From assembly GCF_027922145.1 (NCBI RefSeq), contig NZ_BSFC01000020.1, forward strand, positions 1 to 36,526: a stretch of 36,526 nt of DNA, given 5' to 3'. The notes below the pieces were generated by a model. The model made no database searches, was not told where the DNA came from, and saw nothing but the letters and a program-made list of their open reading frames with translations. Both the position numbers and the translations under genes were made by a program. The stretch's first letter is position 1, and each line of letters starts with the position of its first letter. Source of the stretch: Novosphingobium resinovorum (GTDB lineage Bacteria > Pseudomonadota > Alphaproteobacteria > Sphingomonadales > Sphingomonadaceae). This document shows, piece after piece, positions 25,063 through 32,507 of this stretch.

Positions 25063-26517
25063 GTAATTGCTCACGGGGTTGGCAGAAAAGTGTTGCGCGG
25101 AGGTCGATTGGCTGATTCACCCTACGGATGCCGCCACCGCCGCTTCATGTTCTGACCGAGGCCGAGAAGAACGAGCTGCTGCTTGCTCAGCACGATATGA
25201 TCGAGCGGATGGCAGCACGGATTTCCGAGTTGGAATCACTGGTCGGCAAGCCGCGCAAGACCTCGAAGAATTCGCATATTCCGCCTTCAAAGGACGACTT
25301 CGGCAAGCGGGGCGGCAAAGGCGGTAAGCCCAGGACTGGCAAGCGCCCGCCGCGCGAAGGCAAGCACCGCCCACTGGCCGAGACGCCGGACAAAACCGAA
25401 CGCGTCATGGCGGCAAGCTGCTGCCATTGCGGGACCGATGTTTCCTCGCAGACCCAGCATTGCCGTCACCGCTACGATCATATCGACCTGCCGCCGATCC
25501 GCCCAATTGTGACCCGCATCGAATTGTTCGGTGCGCGCTGCGGGGGATGTGGCCGTCGCTACCGCGCCGAGGCGCCGGCGGGTATGGAGCCGGGCACGCC
25601 GTTTGGCCCTGGCATCCGCTCGCTGCTGGCCTATCTGCATCACAGCCACCATGTCAGCTTCGAGCGACTGTCGCGCATTGCTGCGGAACTGTTTGGCCTC
25701 ACGATCTCCCAAGGGGCAATCGCCAACGCCTTCAGGCGCATGCAGGCCGGAATGACAGCAGCCACGAAGGCGATCACCGACAAGTTGCTGACGGCAAGGA
25801 TCATCGCATCCGATGAGACGTCCACGCGCACCAACGGCATTGCCCATTGGCAATGGGTCTTCCTCTCGAAAGACGCGGTCCTGCACAAGATCGCCCCGCG
25901 CCGGGCGCGCAGTGTTGTCGACGAGGTGCTGGGTGGCCATCAACCCGACGTGTGGGTCTCCGATCGCTACGCCGGACAGCAGGAACTGGGCAAAGAGCAT
26001 CAGGTCTGCCTCGCCCATGTCCTGCGCGATGTTCAGTATGCCATCGACTGCGGGGATACCGCTTTCGCCCCCAAAATCCGCGACCACCTGCGCTGGGCGA
26101 TCCGGATCGGCAAGCGACGAAGCAGCCTGAAGGACACGACGCTGGCCGCCTACGCCGCGAAGGCCGACAATCTGCTGACCCGCCTGGTACAGATGCCTGT
26201 CGCGCACCCGGCGGGACGTGTTCTGCTCAAACAAATCAAGGCCTGGCGGGGCAAGTTCTTCGTCTTCCTCACCAACCGCGACGTCCCTGCGACCAACAAC
26301 ATATCAGAACGCGAGATCCGCCCCTCGGTCGTGTTCCGCAAGGTCACCAACGGCTTCCCCTCCGACTGGGGCGCCCAGATCCACGCCGGATATCGCTCCG
26401 TCACCGGAACCGCCCGTCTCAGCGGCAAATCGGCCCTCGTAGCTATCCGCGAACTCGTCGACGGCAGGTTCGTGGTCGCCTGATCAGAGCCCAATTGCTG
26501 ACCCCGTGAGCAATTAC
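25063..26517 (+). mobile_element. IS66-family insertion sequence, 1455 bp, tnpC only
   Basis: Perfect 17-base terminal inverted repeats (25063-25079 and 26501-26517, beginning GTAATTGCTCACGGGGT) enclose one transposase gene. Identical 8-base target duplications flank the element. It lacks the accessory tnpA and tnpB genes, as in the ISBst12-like subgroup. The intact ends suggest a recent insertion. Confidence 0.93.
25128..26483 (+). CDS. IS66-family transposase (TnpC-like)
   Basis: The protein has 451 residues. In order: an N-terminal coiled-coil/leucine-rich segment (LLLAQHDMIERMAARISELESLV), a basic linker (SKNSHIPPSKDDFGKRGGKGGKP), a zinc-finger-like region (CCHCGTDV and CGGCGRRY), and the DDE core with IASDETSTR, VWVSDRYAGQQ and TNNISEREIRPSVVFRKVTNG, the family's strongly conserved ending. 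All are intact. The gene lies inside matching inverted repeats. The start at 25128 has only a weak ribosome site. Confidence 0.95.
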   Translation: MPPPPLHVLTEAEKNELLLAQHDMIERMAARISELESLVGKPRKTSKNSHIPPSKDDFGKRGGKGGKPRTGKRPPREGKHRPLAETPDKTERVMAASCCHCGTDVSSQTQHCRHRYDHIDLPPIRPIVTRIELFGARCGGCGRRYRAEAPAGMEPGTPFGPGIRSLLAYLHHSHHVSFERLSRIAAELFGLTISQGAIANAFRRMQAGMTAATKAITDKLLTARIIASDETSTRTNGIAHWQWVFLSKDAVLHKIAPRRARSVVDEVLGGHQPDVWVSDRYAGQQELGKEHQVCLAHVLRDVQYAIDCGDTAFAPKIRDHLRWAIRIGKRRSSLKDTTLAAYAAKADNLLTRLVQMPVAHPAGRVLLKQIKAWRGKFFVFLTNRDVPATNNISEREIRPSVVFRKVTNGFPSDWGAQIHAGYRSVTGTARLSGKSALVAIRELVDGRFVVA

Positions 26518-26525
26518 CGCTTCGG
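26518..26525 (+). repeat. Target-site duplication, right copy
   Basis: CGCTTCGG directly follows the right end of the IS66 element and is identical to 25055-25062. Confidence 0.9.
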
Positions 26526-26647
26526 AGCCGCGACAAGTTTGTGTGGCAACCCTGATTCGCCGCGAGCGAAACATCGCGCATATCCGCCTCCGCGTGCTAG
26601 CTCTCGGACACCTTTTGCTAGTAAGCAGGCGCAAGCTGCCGTCTCCT

Positions 26648-27193
26648 TTATTTCAAGTGACTCAAGACAAAGTGCGCTCTTTCGCTGACCGTGGTCTTGG
26701 GAATAATGATTGGATCATACCCTAGGTGCCGGTATGCGTTCAGCAGGCGCTCGTATTCAGCGATCGCTTCGTCCATATCTTGTTGACGCTCCCGATCTTC
26801 AATGAAGATCTCGGGCCACGGAGGGGTCAGAAAGACTCGTCGATGATAAGGTGGAAACGCGGCGAGCGTGACCGACGCCGCTCGACCTGTCGCGTGTTGA
26901 AGGGCCACTGCCGCGTCGACCAGACCACGGTCGAAGAATGTGCAGCCCCTCTCTTCCCGGGCAACTCGGAGATCCTCGGCGATCACGTTGATGGCACGCC
27001 TTGCAAAAGCCGCGAGATCTACCCAAGGCAATGCGGTGCCATCACCGCGCAATTCCTCGTCCACGATGCGGCGACCGGGCTCGGGAATTGTCCTAAAACC
27101 CACATCCGCAAGTTTAGCGAGAAGGGTCGATTTACCGCCGCCGGAGCAGCCAGAGAGGACTACACGAAGGGAAGGCCTATCCATATTTGTCAT
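26648..27193 (-). CDS. P-loop ATPase (AAA_28-like)
   Basis: The protein has 181 residues from the ATG at 27193; ATG 27214 or 27184 are alternatives. Walker A is GCSGGGKS at 15-22, followed by LLAKLADVGFRTIPEPGRRIVDEEL, which is typical of the AAA_28 group of small nucleotide-binding proteins. TFFDRGLVDAA fits a Walker B-like strand, and a C-terminal DEAIAEYERLLNAYRHLGYDPIIIP segment is typical of the group. Some members act as kinases, but the substrate is unknown. It stands alone between the IS66-split gene and a gene-free stretch. Confidence 0.82.
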   Translation of the reverse strand: MTNMDRPSLRVVLSGCSGGGKSTLLAKLADVGFRTIPEPGRRIVDEELRGDGTALPWVDLAAFARRAINVIAEDLRVAREERGCTFFDRGLVDAAVALQHATGRAASVTLAAFPPYHRRVFLTPPWPEIFIEDRERQQDMDEAIAEYERLLNAYRHLGYDPIIIPKTTVSERAHFVLSHLK

Positions 27194-27558
27194 GTCTGCT
27201 TTCTGATAGCACAAATGATCGTTGGAACGCCTTAGTGGGGGCGGCTACCAACCGGCAGCTCTTCCTGCTGGCGATTGATCGCCAGCCAAAAACAGGACCG
27301 GCAGCTATCCCCCACTGATCAGCGGAAACCCGCCTTTCCGGAATCGGCCAGCCACCGTCATAAACCGGGGGCGAGGGAACGGCGGGTTTCAGGGAATCCG
27401 CCCCGTGTCGCGAATGTCCGCAAGGGGGCGTCTGCCGACTAACAGCTTTCGGGCTAGATTTCCGTAAGACCGCCCGTCCGCTTCGGAGCATCAGCCTTCT
27501 GGAATCCAACGGCGAAGAAGGGTGGAATGCGGGCATCAGCGTTTGGCTGTTCGCAGCA
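27194..27558. other. Intergenic, stem-rich, no gene recognised
   Basis: About 365 bases. An 8-base-arm perfect palindrome CTGGCGAT-TG-ATCGCCAG lies at 27268-27285, and several shorter GC stems follow. A long minus-strand frame (27177-27881) crosses the region but overlaps the next gene in another frame and has unnatural composition. Confidence 0.5.
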
Positions 27559-28218
27559 TCACATCGGGGCGGGGCTCGCCGATGTAGGATCGCCCGATGT
27601 TTCCCAGCGAATGTTTTCGACCGACTGCCCGCGAAGCCAATCATCGACCAGCCATGCGAGACCCTGAGCGGCCATCGTCCATCGTAAGTAGGCCACAATC
27701 CTCCCTTGCCCCGCATCGGCGAAGCGCACGAGGTGAAAGCGGTTCCGAAACCACGACACCCATACGGATCGCTTTCCGAGCAGAGCAGGAAGAACCTTGT
27801 TGCCCTTGGCGCGCATATCGTCGCGAAAGGCGGCGGCGACCTGATCGGCGTTTGCGAGCCTCGTGCCGTCCGGCATTTCAAAGGTCGCTTGATCTCGCAG
27901 GCGAAACGGCACGCCCGTCGCGTTGCCGTGGTCTGCTTGGCCGGTCATTCCTGCCCGCGCTAACCGTTCGAGCATGGTTGCATCGCGACCGCCGTAGCGG
28001 ACACAATCGACTTCGCTCGACCACATAGCGCGTATGGTTCTATCGATCTCGTTCCCCGAACAGGGTTGCCGGACAATGGAACAGTAATGCTCACCGGTGT
28101 GGAATATCTCCGGCGCTATGTCCTCGGGCACTCCGCACAGTAGGCAGCAGTCGGGTTCGACATAGAAGTCGCCCTGACCGAGGACGGCCTCATTCGAAGA
28201 TAGCGGCGGTATTCCCAT
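27559..28218 (-). CDS. Ferredoxin-like hypothetical protein with conserved cysteines
   Basis: About 219 residues from the ATG at 28218; the frame is open to 28503 and ATG 28257 is an alternative, so the start is uncertain. Near the N-terminus FYVEPDCCLLCGVPEDIAPEIF has the spacing of a ferredoxin cluster loop, then GEHYCSIVRQP and RTIRAMWSSEVDCVRYGG. I have seen this pattern in unnamed ferredoxin-like proteins of proteobacteria, but too few CxxC motifs remain to promise an iron-sulfur cluster. The C-terminal half (from about 130) is an unrelated, aromatic-rich domain. Expression is opposite to the accessory genes that start at 28.5 kb. Confidence 0.6.
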   Translation of the reverse strand: MGIPPLSSNEAVLGQGDFYVEPDCCLLCGVPEDIAPEIFHTGEHYCSIVRQPCSGNEIDRTIRAMWSSEVDCVRYGGRDATMLERLARAGMTGQADHGNATGVPFRLRDQATFEMPDGTRLANADQVAAAFRDDMRAKGNKVLPALLGKRSVWVSWFRNRFHLVRFADAGQGRIVAYLRWTMAAQGLAWLVDDWLRGQSVENIRWETSGDPTSASPAPM

Positions 28219-28281
28219 TCCTCGTCGATAGCCTACGTTTCTGTATCGGGCTACCATTGGCTTTATTGACGTTGCGCAGCA

Positions 28282-28485
28282 ATGTCTGCAACGGGGCGTT
28301 TGCTGCCTGTCCGGATGTTCAAACGGGAATGCGGCCTCGATCGTGCGATCGGCATCGATATTGCCACCATCATCGGTTATCTCGCGGATCATCCCGGTGC
28401 CGTTTATGCGGACGCCTTCGGTGAGCGAGAGGCTATGAGCGAATTGATCGGTCTGTGGCGGGCCAGGAAGTGCGCAACGACCTGA
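28282..28485 (+). CDS. Doubtful small ORF
   Basis: The frame codes for 67 residues with plausible protein composition (IDIATIIGYLADHPGAVYADAFGEREAMSELIGLW), but it has no clear ribosome site and the opposite strand is also open. It could be a real small leader gene or a by-product of the divergent region between the ferredoxin-like gene and the DUF1419 gene. Confidence 0.25.
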   Translation: MSATGRLLPVRMFKRECGLDRAIGIDIATIIGYLADHPGAVYADAFGEREAMSELIGLWRARKCATT

Positions 28486-28508
28486 AATCCGGATCGCGGC
28501 CAAAAGAA

Positions 28509-28556
28509 AAGAGGGAGTGTTCTCAGCGCGAAATTCTTCGCGAGAGGAGTCCCTCC
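28509..28556 (+). promoter_or_regulatory. Purine tract plus hairpin leader, copy A
   Basis: A purine stretch (AAAAGAGGGAG) is followed by the hairpin CGCGAA-ATTC-TTCGCG (28527-28542) and then, 14 bases later, the DUF1419 ATG with GAGGAG before it. Copies with the same layout occur at 29016 and 31151. Confidence 0.5.
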
Positions 28557-28994
28557 ATGCCCGACTGCTACATCATGACCGGCGAGAACCCGCGTCCTCA
28601 ATCCTATATTGCCGAGGCCGCGGACCAAAACCAGGCGCTTGCCGCATACCAGCGGACTGACCCCACGGCCTTCCTTCTCGACTGCGATGATTACTGGAAG
28701 GCCGAAGTGGCCCGCACGCTCGCGAAATTCCCCCTGACCCGCGTCACCGAGCGCTTTTACACCCACATGCTGGGCGTCCTCCCCCCGATCTATAGCCGCT
28801 TCAACCCCGGTTGGTTTGTCGGTGAAGCCGTCGTTGAGCGCGTCTACACGCAGTTCATCGAGCACAACGGCCGTTTCTACGCGGGCTATGCCAATCTTGG
28901 ACCCGGCGGCAGGCGCTGGCAGCTCGACGACATCGAGGCGCTCGAGGCCACCGGCACGGCCACCGAGGTCGACTGGTTCCCCTCCGAGACCTGA
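28557..28994 (+). CDS. DUF1419 domain protein
   Basis: The protein has 145 residues from the ATG at 28557 with GAGGAG ten bases upstream; an earlier open stretch (from 28455) is rejected. The central segment FYTHMLGVLPPIYSRFNPGWFVGEAVVERVYTQFIEHNGRFYAGYANLG matches my memory of DUF1419, a family found mostly on alphaproteobacterial plasmids and integrative elements. Function unknown; no signal peptide or membrane segment. It forms a transcription unit of its own behind leader copy A. Confidence 0.7.
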   Translation: MPDCYIMTGENPRPQSYIAEAADQNQALAAYQRTDPTAFLLDCDDYWKAEVARTLAKFPLTRVTERFYTHMLGVLPPIYSRFNPGWFVGEAVVERVYTQFIEHNGRFYAGYANLGPGGRRWQLDDIEALEATGTATEVDWFPSET

Positions 28995-29015
28995 AGCCGC
29001 CAAGGGTCCGAGGCC

Positions 29016-29080
29016 GCAGAGGAGAGGGGGAAGGGAGGATCGAGCGCGGGAATGCGCTCGGTCTGACCCGGAGCCCTACC
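29016..29080 (+). promoter_or_regulatory. Purine tract plus hairpin leader, copy B
   Basis: GAGGAGAGGGGGAAGGGAGGA is followed immediately by the perfect hairpin CGAGCGC-GGGAAT-GCGCTCG (29041-29060), and the next ATG lies 20 bases downstream. The 12 bases GAGGGGGAAGGG are shared exactly with copy C. Confidence 0.6.
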
Positions 29081-29752
29081 ATGACCTACGACGTCCCGTT
29101 CCGTCACATGCAGGCGATCGACCCCAGCAGCCTCACGACCGTTACCGCGACCCTTCATGCCCTCAACAGGGCGATGGAAGACTGCCGTATCGCCGGTGTC
29201 GATCCCGACCATGACCCGGCAATCGCGCTGCTCGCGCGCCATTTCGCGGCCGTCACCGCCGACCGCGCCGATGATGACAGCCTGCGTTTCGCCTGCGGCC
29301 GCCGCGTCATCGAACTCGAACGCTTTCCCGCACTTCTCACCCTGGCCGTGCGTGGAGTGGCCCATGACCGCGTAGCCAAAGAGCGATTCCACAAGGACGG
29401 TGCCAAGGTCATGAAGGCGCTCGCTCTGGAAATCGGCCTGGCACCGGGCAGCTACGCCATCAGCTCCACACCCAGCGACCCGGCAATCGCGGGATATGTC
29501 GCCCTATCGAGCAATGACCTCTCGATCATGCTCAGCGTCGGCCCGCTCCATGAAGGCAACGAGGTGCAATACTTCGCCAAGCGCGGTCCTGCAGCCGGTC
29601 AGAAGCTACGCTTCGCGACAATGCGCGATTTCGTCCGGCCTGCCCGCTTCGCCAAGCGCATCCGCCGCGACCTGCGCCTTGATGCCATCATGCCCTCGGC
29701 CGCGCCCATCGAACCCGAGACGCAGGCGCCGCGCGAACCCATCGCCGCTTAG
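29081..29752 (+). CDS. Plasmid-type hypothetical protein
   Basis: The protein has 223 residues. I do not recognise a family. It is soluble and mixed alpha/beta; residues 100-200 contain alternating strands (GYVALSSNDLSIMLSVGP, NEVQYFAKRG) and a basic C-terminal stretch (RPARFAKRIRRDLRLD) before a Pro/Glu-rich tail. First gene after leader copy B; two further unknown genes follow closely with GGAGA-type ribosome sites. Confidence 0.7.
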   Translation: MTYDVPFRHMQAIDPSSLTTVTATLHALNRAMEDCRIAGVDPDHDPAIALLARHFAAVTADRADDDSLRFACGRRVIELERFPALLTLAVRGVAHDRVAKERFHKDGAKVMKALALEIGLAPGSYAISSTPSDPAIAGYVALSSNDLSIMLSVGPLHEGNEVQYFAKRGPAAGQKLRFATMRDFVRPARFAKRIRRDLRLDAIMPSAAPIEPETQAPREPIAA

Positions 29753-29763
29753 GGAGACATCCC

Positions 29764-30063
29764 ATGCTCACCACACATCAGGTTCTCGATCTCGTTCGCA
29801 GCGATGCCGCACGGATCGAACGCTTCACCCAGCGCCGCGAGGTTTTCCTCGATGCGCTGGACTGGACAATGCTCACTTGTGAACAGGTCCATGAAGCTGC
29901 CATGCTGGACTTCATGCTGGAAGATGACCTTGCCGAAGCCCTCCAGCGGCTTTCCATGGCGGAAAGCCTCGCTGCCATGGGCCTCCCACTCGCCGCGGAA
30001 TCCATCCGCTACATCCCATATCCGCGGCCCTGGCACCCGGAATGGGCGACACTGGCGAACTAA
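29764..30063 (+). CDS. Small acidic hypothetical protein
   Basis: The protein has 99 residues, mostly helical, with two aspartate/glutamate-rich parts (AMLDFMLEDDLAEALQRL). GGGAGA lies nine bases before the ATG and the gene starts 11 bases after its neighbour's stop, so both are probably co-expressed. No family recognised. Confidence 0.65.
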   Translation: MLTTHQVLDLVRSDAARIERFTQRREVFLDALDWTMLTCEQVHEAAMLDFMLEDDLAEALQRLSMAESLAAMGLPLAAESIRYIPYPRPWHPEWATLAN

Positions 30064-30079
30064 ACGGAGATCCACCACC

Positions 30080-30589
30080 ATGAGCAGATACGACTTCGCC
30101 GGTAAGGGCGTTGCGAGCAGCGTGGCCATCGGATGGGACCGGCCTTTGGCCACATTCTTCGTCCAGGTGATGCAGCCCCATCCCCGCATCGAGGGCGAGG
30201 AGGCGACCTACATCTGGAAGGGCGCTGCCCCCGGCGAGCTTCCCACTGCAGCAGCGGCCATTGCGATCGCCGCCGAATATGCCGATCTGCCCGAGGATCT
30301 TGGCGCGACGCTGGAGACTGATCGCCTGAAGACTCTCGGCACATTCAATGGGCCTGCCCAAGAGGCCGCGAAGCCCTTCATCCAGGCATCGCCTCCGCCG
30401 ATCCACACCGAGGCCGAAGCCCGCGAGGCCGGTTACACGCGCGCCGTCGTCGCGGACAGTACGCACCATACCCTCGAATTGCTGATCGAACCCGAAGCCG
30501 ACCTCGACTCCATCTTCTTCGCCTTCGACCGCGGTGGGAACGAAATGCTCCATATCCATGGTTGGAACTTCACGATCGAGCCGGAGTGA
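30080..30589 (+). CDS. Plasmid-type hypothetical protein
   Basis: The protein has 169 residues from the ATG at 30080 with CGGAGA upstream. A longer open stretch from 29804 overlaps the preceding gene in another frame and is rejected. N-terminal residues (SSVAIGWDRPLATFFVQVM) look like a beta-strand pair, and the end (MLHIHGWNFTIEPE) is strongly polar/aromatic. I do not recognise the family. Third gene of the unit behind leader copy B. Confidence 0.68.
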   Translation: MSRYDFAGKGVASSVAIGWDRPLATFFVQVMQPHPRIEGEEATYIWKGAAPGELPTAAAAIAIAAEYADLPEDLGATLETDRLKTLGTFNGPAQEAAKPFIQASPPPIHTEAEAREAGYTRAVVADSTHHTLELLIEPEADLDSIFFAFDRGGNEMLHIHGWNFTIEPE

Positions 30590-30613
30590 CGTGGCAACAA
30601 TCATGTGATAGTG

Positions 30614-30629
30614 TGAATACACGTATTCA
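30614..30629 (+). promoter_or_regulatory. Operator palindrome before relB
   Basis: TGAATAC-AC-GTATTCA is a perfect inverted repeat ending 15 bases before the antitoxin ATG. Ribbon-helix-helix antitoxins bind such sites to repress their own operon. Confidence 0.65.
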
Positions 30630-30644
30630 ATCGGAGACAGTGCC

Positions 30645-30872
30645 ATGGCGATGTCAGTACGCCTCGCCCCTGAAGTAGAGCAGCGCCTCGATCATCTCGC
30701 GAGCGCCACCGGGCGCACCAAGGCATATTACCTTCGCGAAATTATCGAACGCGGCCTTGAGGACATGGAAGACATCTACCTCTCCGATAAGGTGCTCGAG
30801 GACATTCGTGCTGGCCGCGAAACCACAAGTTCCCTCGACGAGGTGGAGAAGCGCCTTGGCCTGGCAGATTGA
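30645..30872 (+). CDS. relB: RelB-like ribbon-helix-helix antitoxin
   Basis: The protein has 75 residues. The N-terminus [42 protein letters not shown] is a ribbon-helix-helix DNA-binding fold, and the acidic C-terminal tail should wrap the toxin. GGAGA precedes the ATG. It overlaps the toxin gene by 17 bases, and a perfect palindromic operator lies upstream, as in autoregulated relBE modules. It sits between two accessory units and may stabilise the element. Confidence 0.88.
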   Translation: MAMSVRLAPEVEQRLDHLASATGRTKAYYLREIIERGLEDMEDIYLSDKVLEDIRAGRETTSSLDEVEKRLGLAD

Positions 30873-31122
30873 ACTGTCATCCAGCGCCGCAAAATCCCTC
30901 TCCAAGCTCGATCGCCAAACCGCCAAGCGGATCATAACCTTCCTGCGCGAGCGGGTTGCATCCAGTGACGATCCCCGCGCATCTGGAAAGGCATTGACCG
31001 GGCCATTGGCGGGACGTTGGCGCTGCCGCGTTGGCGACTACCGGATTGTCTGCGAAATCGAGGATGGCAGGCTTGTCGTACTTGTGCTGACCGTTGGCCA
31101 CCGAAGCGGCGTTTACCGCTGA
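30856..31122 (+). CDS. relE: RelE/ParE-superfamily toxin
   Basis: The protein has 88 residues from the TTG at 30856, with GGAG eight bases upstream; a longer frame from 30757 runs inside the antitoxin gene. The core is typical: [26 protein letters not shown], then [45 protein letters not shown]. RelE members cleave mRNA on the ribosome and this sequence keeps the basic residues of the second half ([10 protein letters not shown]). No disruption is seen. Confidence 0.88.
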   Translation: MAWQIELSSSAAKSLSKLDRQTAKRIITFLRERVASSDDPRASGKALTGPLAGRWRCRVGDYRIVCEIEDGRLVVLVLTVGHRSGVYR

Positions 31123-31150
31123 CCCCCAGGCGATCCGTAACCCATAGAGA

Positions 31151-31198
31151 CGAGGGGGAAGGGGACGGGCGATCCATGGAGGATCGACGGAGGTTCCC
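31151..31198 (+). promoter_or_regulatory. Purine tract plus hairpin leader, copy C
   Basis: GAGGGGGAAGGGGA is followed by the hairpin CGATCC-ATGGA-GGATCG (31170-31186), and the TTG start of the next gene lies 12 bases later with a GGAGG site between. Same layout as copies A and B. Confidence 0.6.
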
Positions 31199-31705
31199 TT
31201 GTCCTACACCATCGACATTGGCGCAGCGCCCACGAACGCCGACTGCGCCCAGCTTGGCCAGACCCCCGACTTCGAGCGCGTCAATCGCTTCGAGATCGAC
31301 GCCTATCGGATCGGCATCATCGCCATCCACGGCCTTCCTCCGCAGGGATGCCGCCTCACCAGCAAGCCTAATCGGCATGATTTCGGCACCTATCGTACCC
31401 TCGTCCTGCACATTGACGATGAAGACGATCCTGCCGTCGCCGCCTACGCCGAGGCCGTAGAAGACGGGCTTGGCTCCTGGATCGAGGCTGCGATTGCCTG
31501 TCCTGTCGAATATGACGGCAACGTCGCCTCCATTCCGAGGCCCGAAATCGACGAAGTGGCGATCGGCGCGCTGCTGACCACGCGCCCCGGCGCCAACGGT
31601 CGTTTCGCGATCCCCGCATTCGAGACGATCCACACCAACCTTTCGGCCGCATTCCCCAAGCTCGCCGAGACCGCCCGCGCGCGTCTCGCCGGCGATGCTG
31701 CCTGA
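31199..31705 (+). CDS. Plasmid-type hypothetical protein
   Basis: The protein has 168 residues from a TTG at 31199 with GGAGG eight bases upstream. It is acidic and mixed alpha/beta (RTLVLHIDDEDDPAVAAYAEAVEDGL). I do not recognise a family. First of five co-directional genes behind leader copy C, the rest following with gaps of 4-22 bases. Confidence 0.68.
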   Translation: MSYTIDIGAAPTNADCAQLGQTPDFERVNRFEIDAYRIGIIAIHGLPPQGCRLTSKPNRHDFGTYRTLVLHIDDEDDPAVAAYAEAVEDGLGSWIEAAIACPVEYDGNVASIPRPEIDEVAIGALLTTRPGANGRFAIPAFETIHTNLSAAFPKLAETARARLAGDAA

Positions 31706-31723
31706 CCGCGCAGGAGATCCATC

Positions 31724-32503
31724 ATGGCAAACAATTACCTCTCCAGTTCCTTCATCCTCGAGATGACCGCCGAGGATGCCGAAATGGTCAGGCTGGCGCA
31801 GGATGCCAGTGTCATTCTCGAGTTTTACGCTGGCGATAGCCCTCGAGACATCGAGTACAAAAAGCTCGGCCCACGCTTCGCCGCTCTCTTCCCGCCCAAG
31901 GACGGGGACGATTTCGGGAGTTTTCTCGACCTCTTCGACGATCCCGATTTCCCGTCGTTCGACTGCAGCATCGTCATCAGCGAAGTCGATGCCGAGGGAC
32001 ACTGCAAAGTCAGCTTCAGCGGCAACCAGTTCGGCGTCGATCAGGTGGCAAACCTGATCTTCACCGCCTGCAAATCCGCAATCCCTTGCGCTTTCTCATG
32101 GGCGCACACCTGCGATGCCTTGCGGCCAGACGAATTTGGTGGCGGCTGCGTCATCATCACCGAAGCCGGGATCGATTTTCACAGCACCACCGGCATCATC
32201 GGCCGCGTGCTCGGAACGGGCGCCGGTCCTTCCGAGACACCCAAGCCGGTTTTCGATCCCGCCCTTGTCACCATCGAACAGAAGCGCTTCAGCGTCACCC
32301 AATGGGAGATCCTGGTCTGCTACAACGGGCAGCGCATCGAACAGTACGGTGACAAGATCGAGCTGGTCGGCAAGGAATACAGAGGCCACCCCCGCGAAAT
32401 GTGGATGGCGGTCGCCTACCGCGAAGCGATCGCGCGCGACCTCGCAAGCAGGCTTCCCGTCGTCGAGGAAGCTGCGATCACCACCCATCTGACGTCCCAC
32501 TGA
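31724..32503 (+). CDS. Plasmid-type hypothetical protein
   Basis: The protein has 259 residues with AGGAGA upstream. The N-terminal 110 residues are acidic (DGDDFGSFLDLFDDPDFPSFD), and the C-terminal 150 hold several strands (CVIITEAGIDFHSTTGIIGRV, QWEILVCYNGQRIEQYGDKIELVGKEY). It is soluble; family not recognised. It ends four bases before the PP-loop gene, which suggests that the two products work together. Confidence 0.68.
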   Translation: MANNYLSSSFILEMTAEDAEMVRLAQDASVILEFYAGDSPRDIEYKKLGPRFAALFPPKDGDDFGSFLDLFDDPDFPSFDCSIVISEVDAEGHCKVSFSGNQFGVDQVANLIFTACKSAIPCAFSWAHTCDALRPDEFGGGCVIITEAGIDFHSTTGIIGRVLGTGAGPSETPKPVFDPALVTIEQKRFSVTQWEILVCYNGQRIEQYGDKIELVGKEYRGHPREMWMAVAYREAIARDLASRLPVVEEAAITTHLTSH

Positions 32504-32507
32504 TCCC

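Larger units (their letters stand above)
24901..26555 (+). pseudogene. Small gene split by the IS66 insertion
   Basis: Removing the IS66 element and one copy of its 8-bp duplication restores a frame of about 63 codons. It starts at TTG 24901 (GGAG about nine bases upstream) as MSRIKLVGGPCDGKGLNGEL and continues across the junction as YRRSLRSRDKFVWQP to TGA 26553. The opening KLVGGPCDG is common in small phage- and plasmid-type proteins of unknown function. The insertion replaces the last ten or so residues with element sequence, so the gene is probably inactive. Confidence 0.75.

Noticed and set aside
101..26517. Composite transposon made by two copies of the same insertion sequence
   Set aside because: The insertion sequences at 0.1, 6.7, 24.1 and 25.1 kb belong to four different families, so no pair could act together.
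27177..27881. 234-residue open frame on the minus strand
   Set aside because: It overlaps the ferredoxin-like gene in another frame and is rich in Arg, Ser and Pro without structure.
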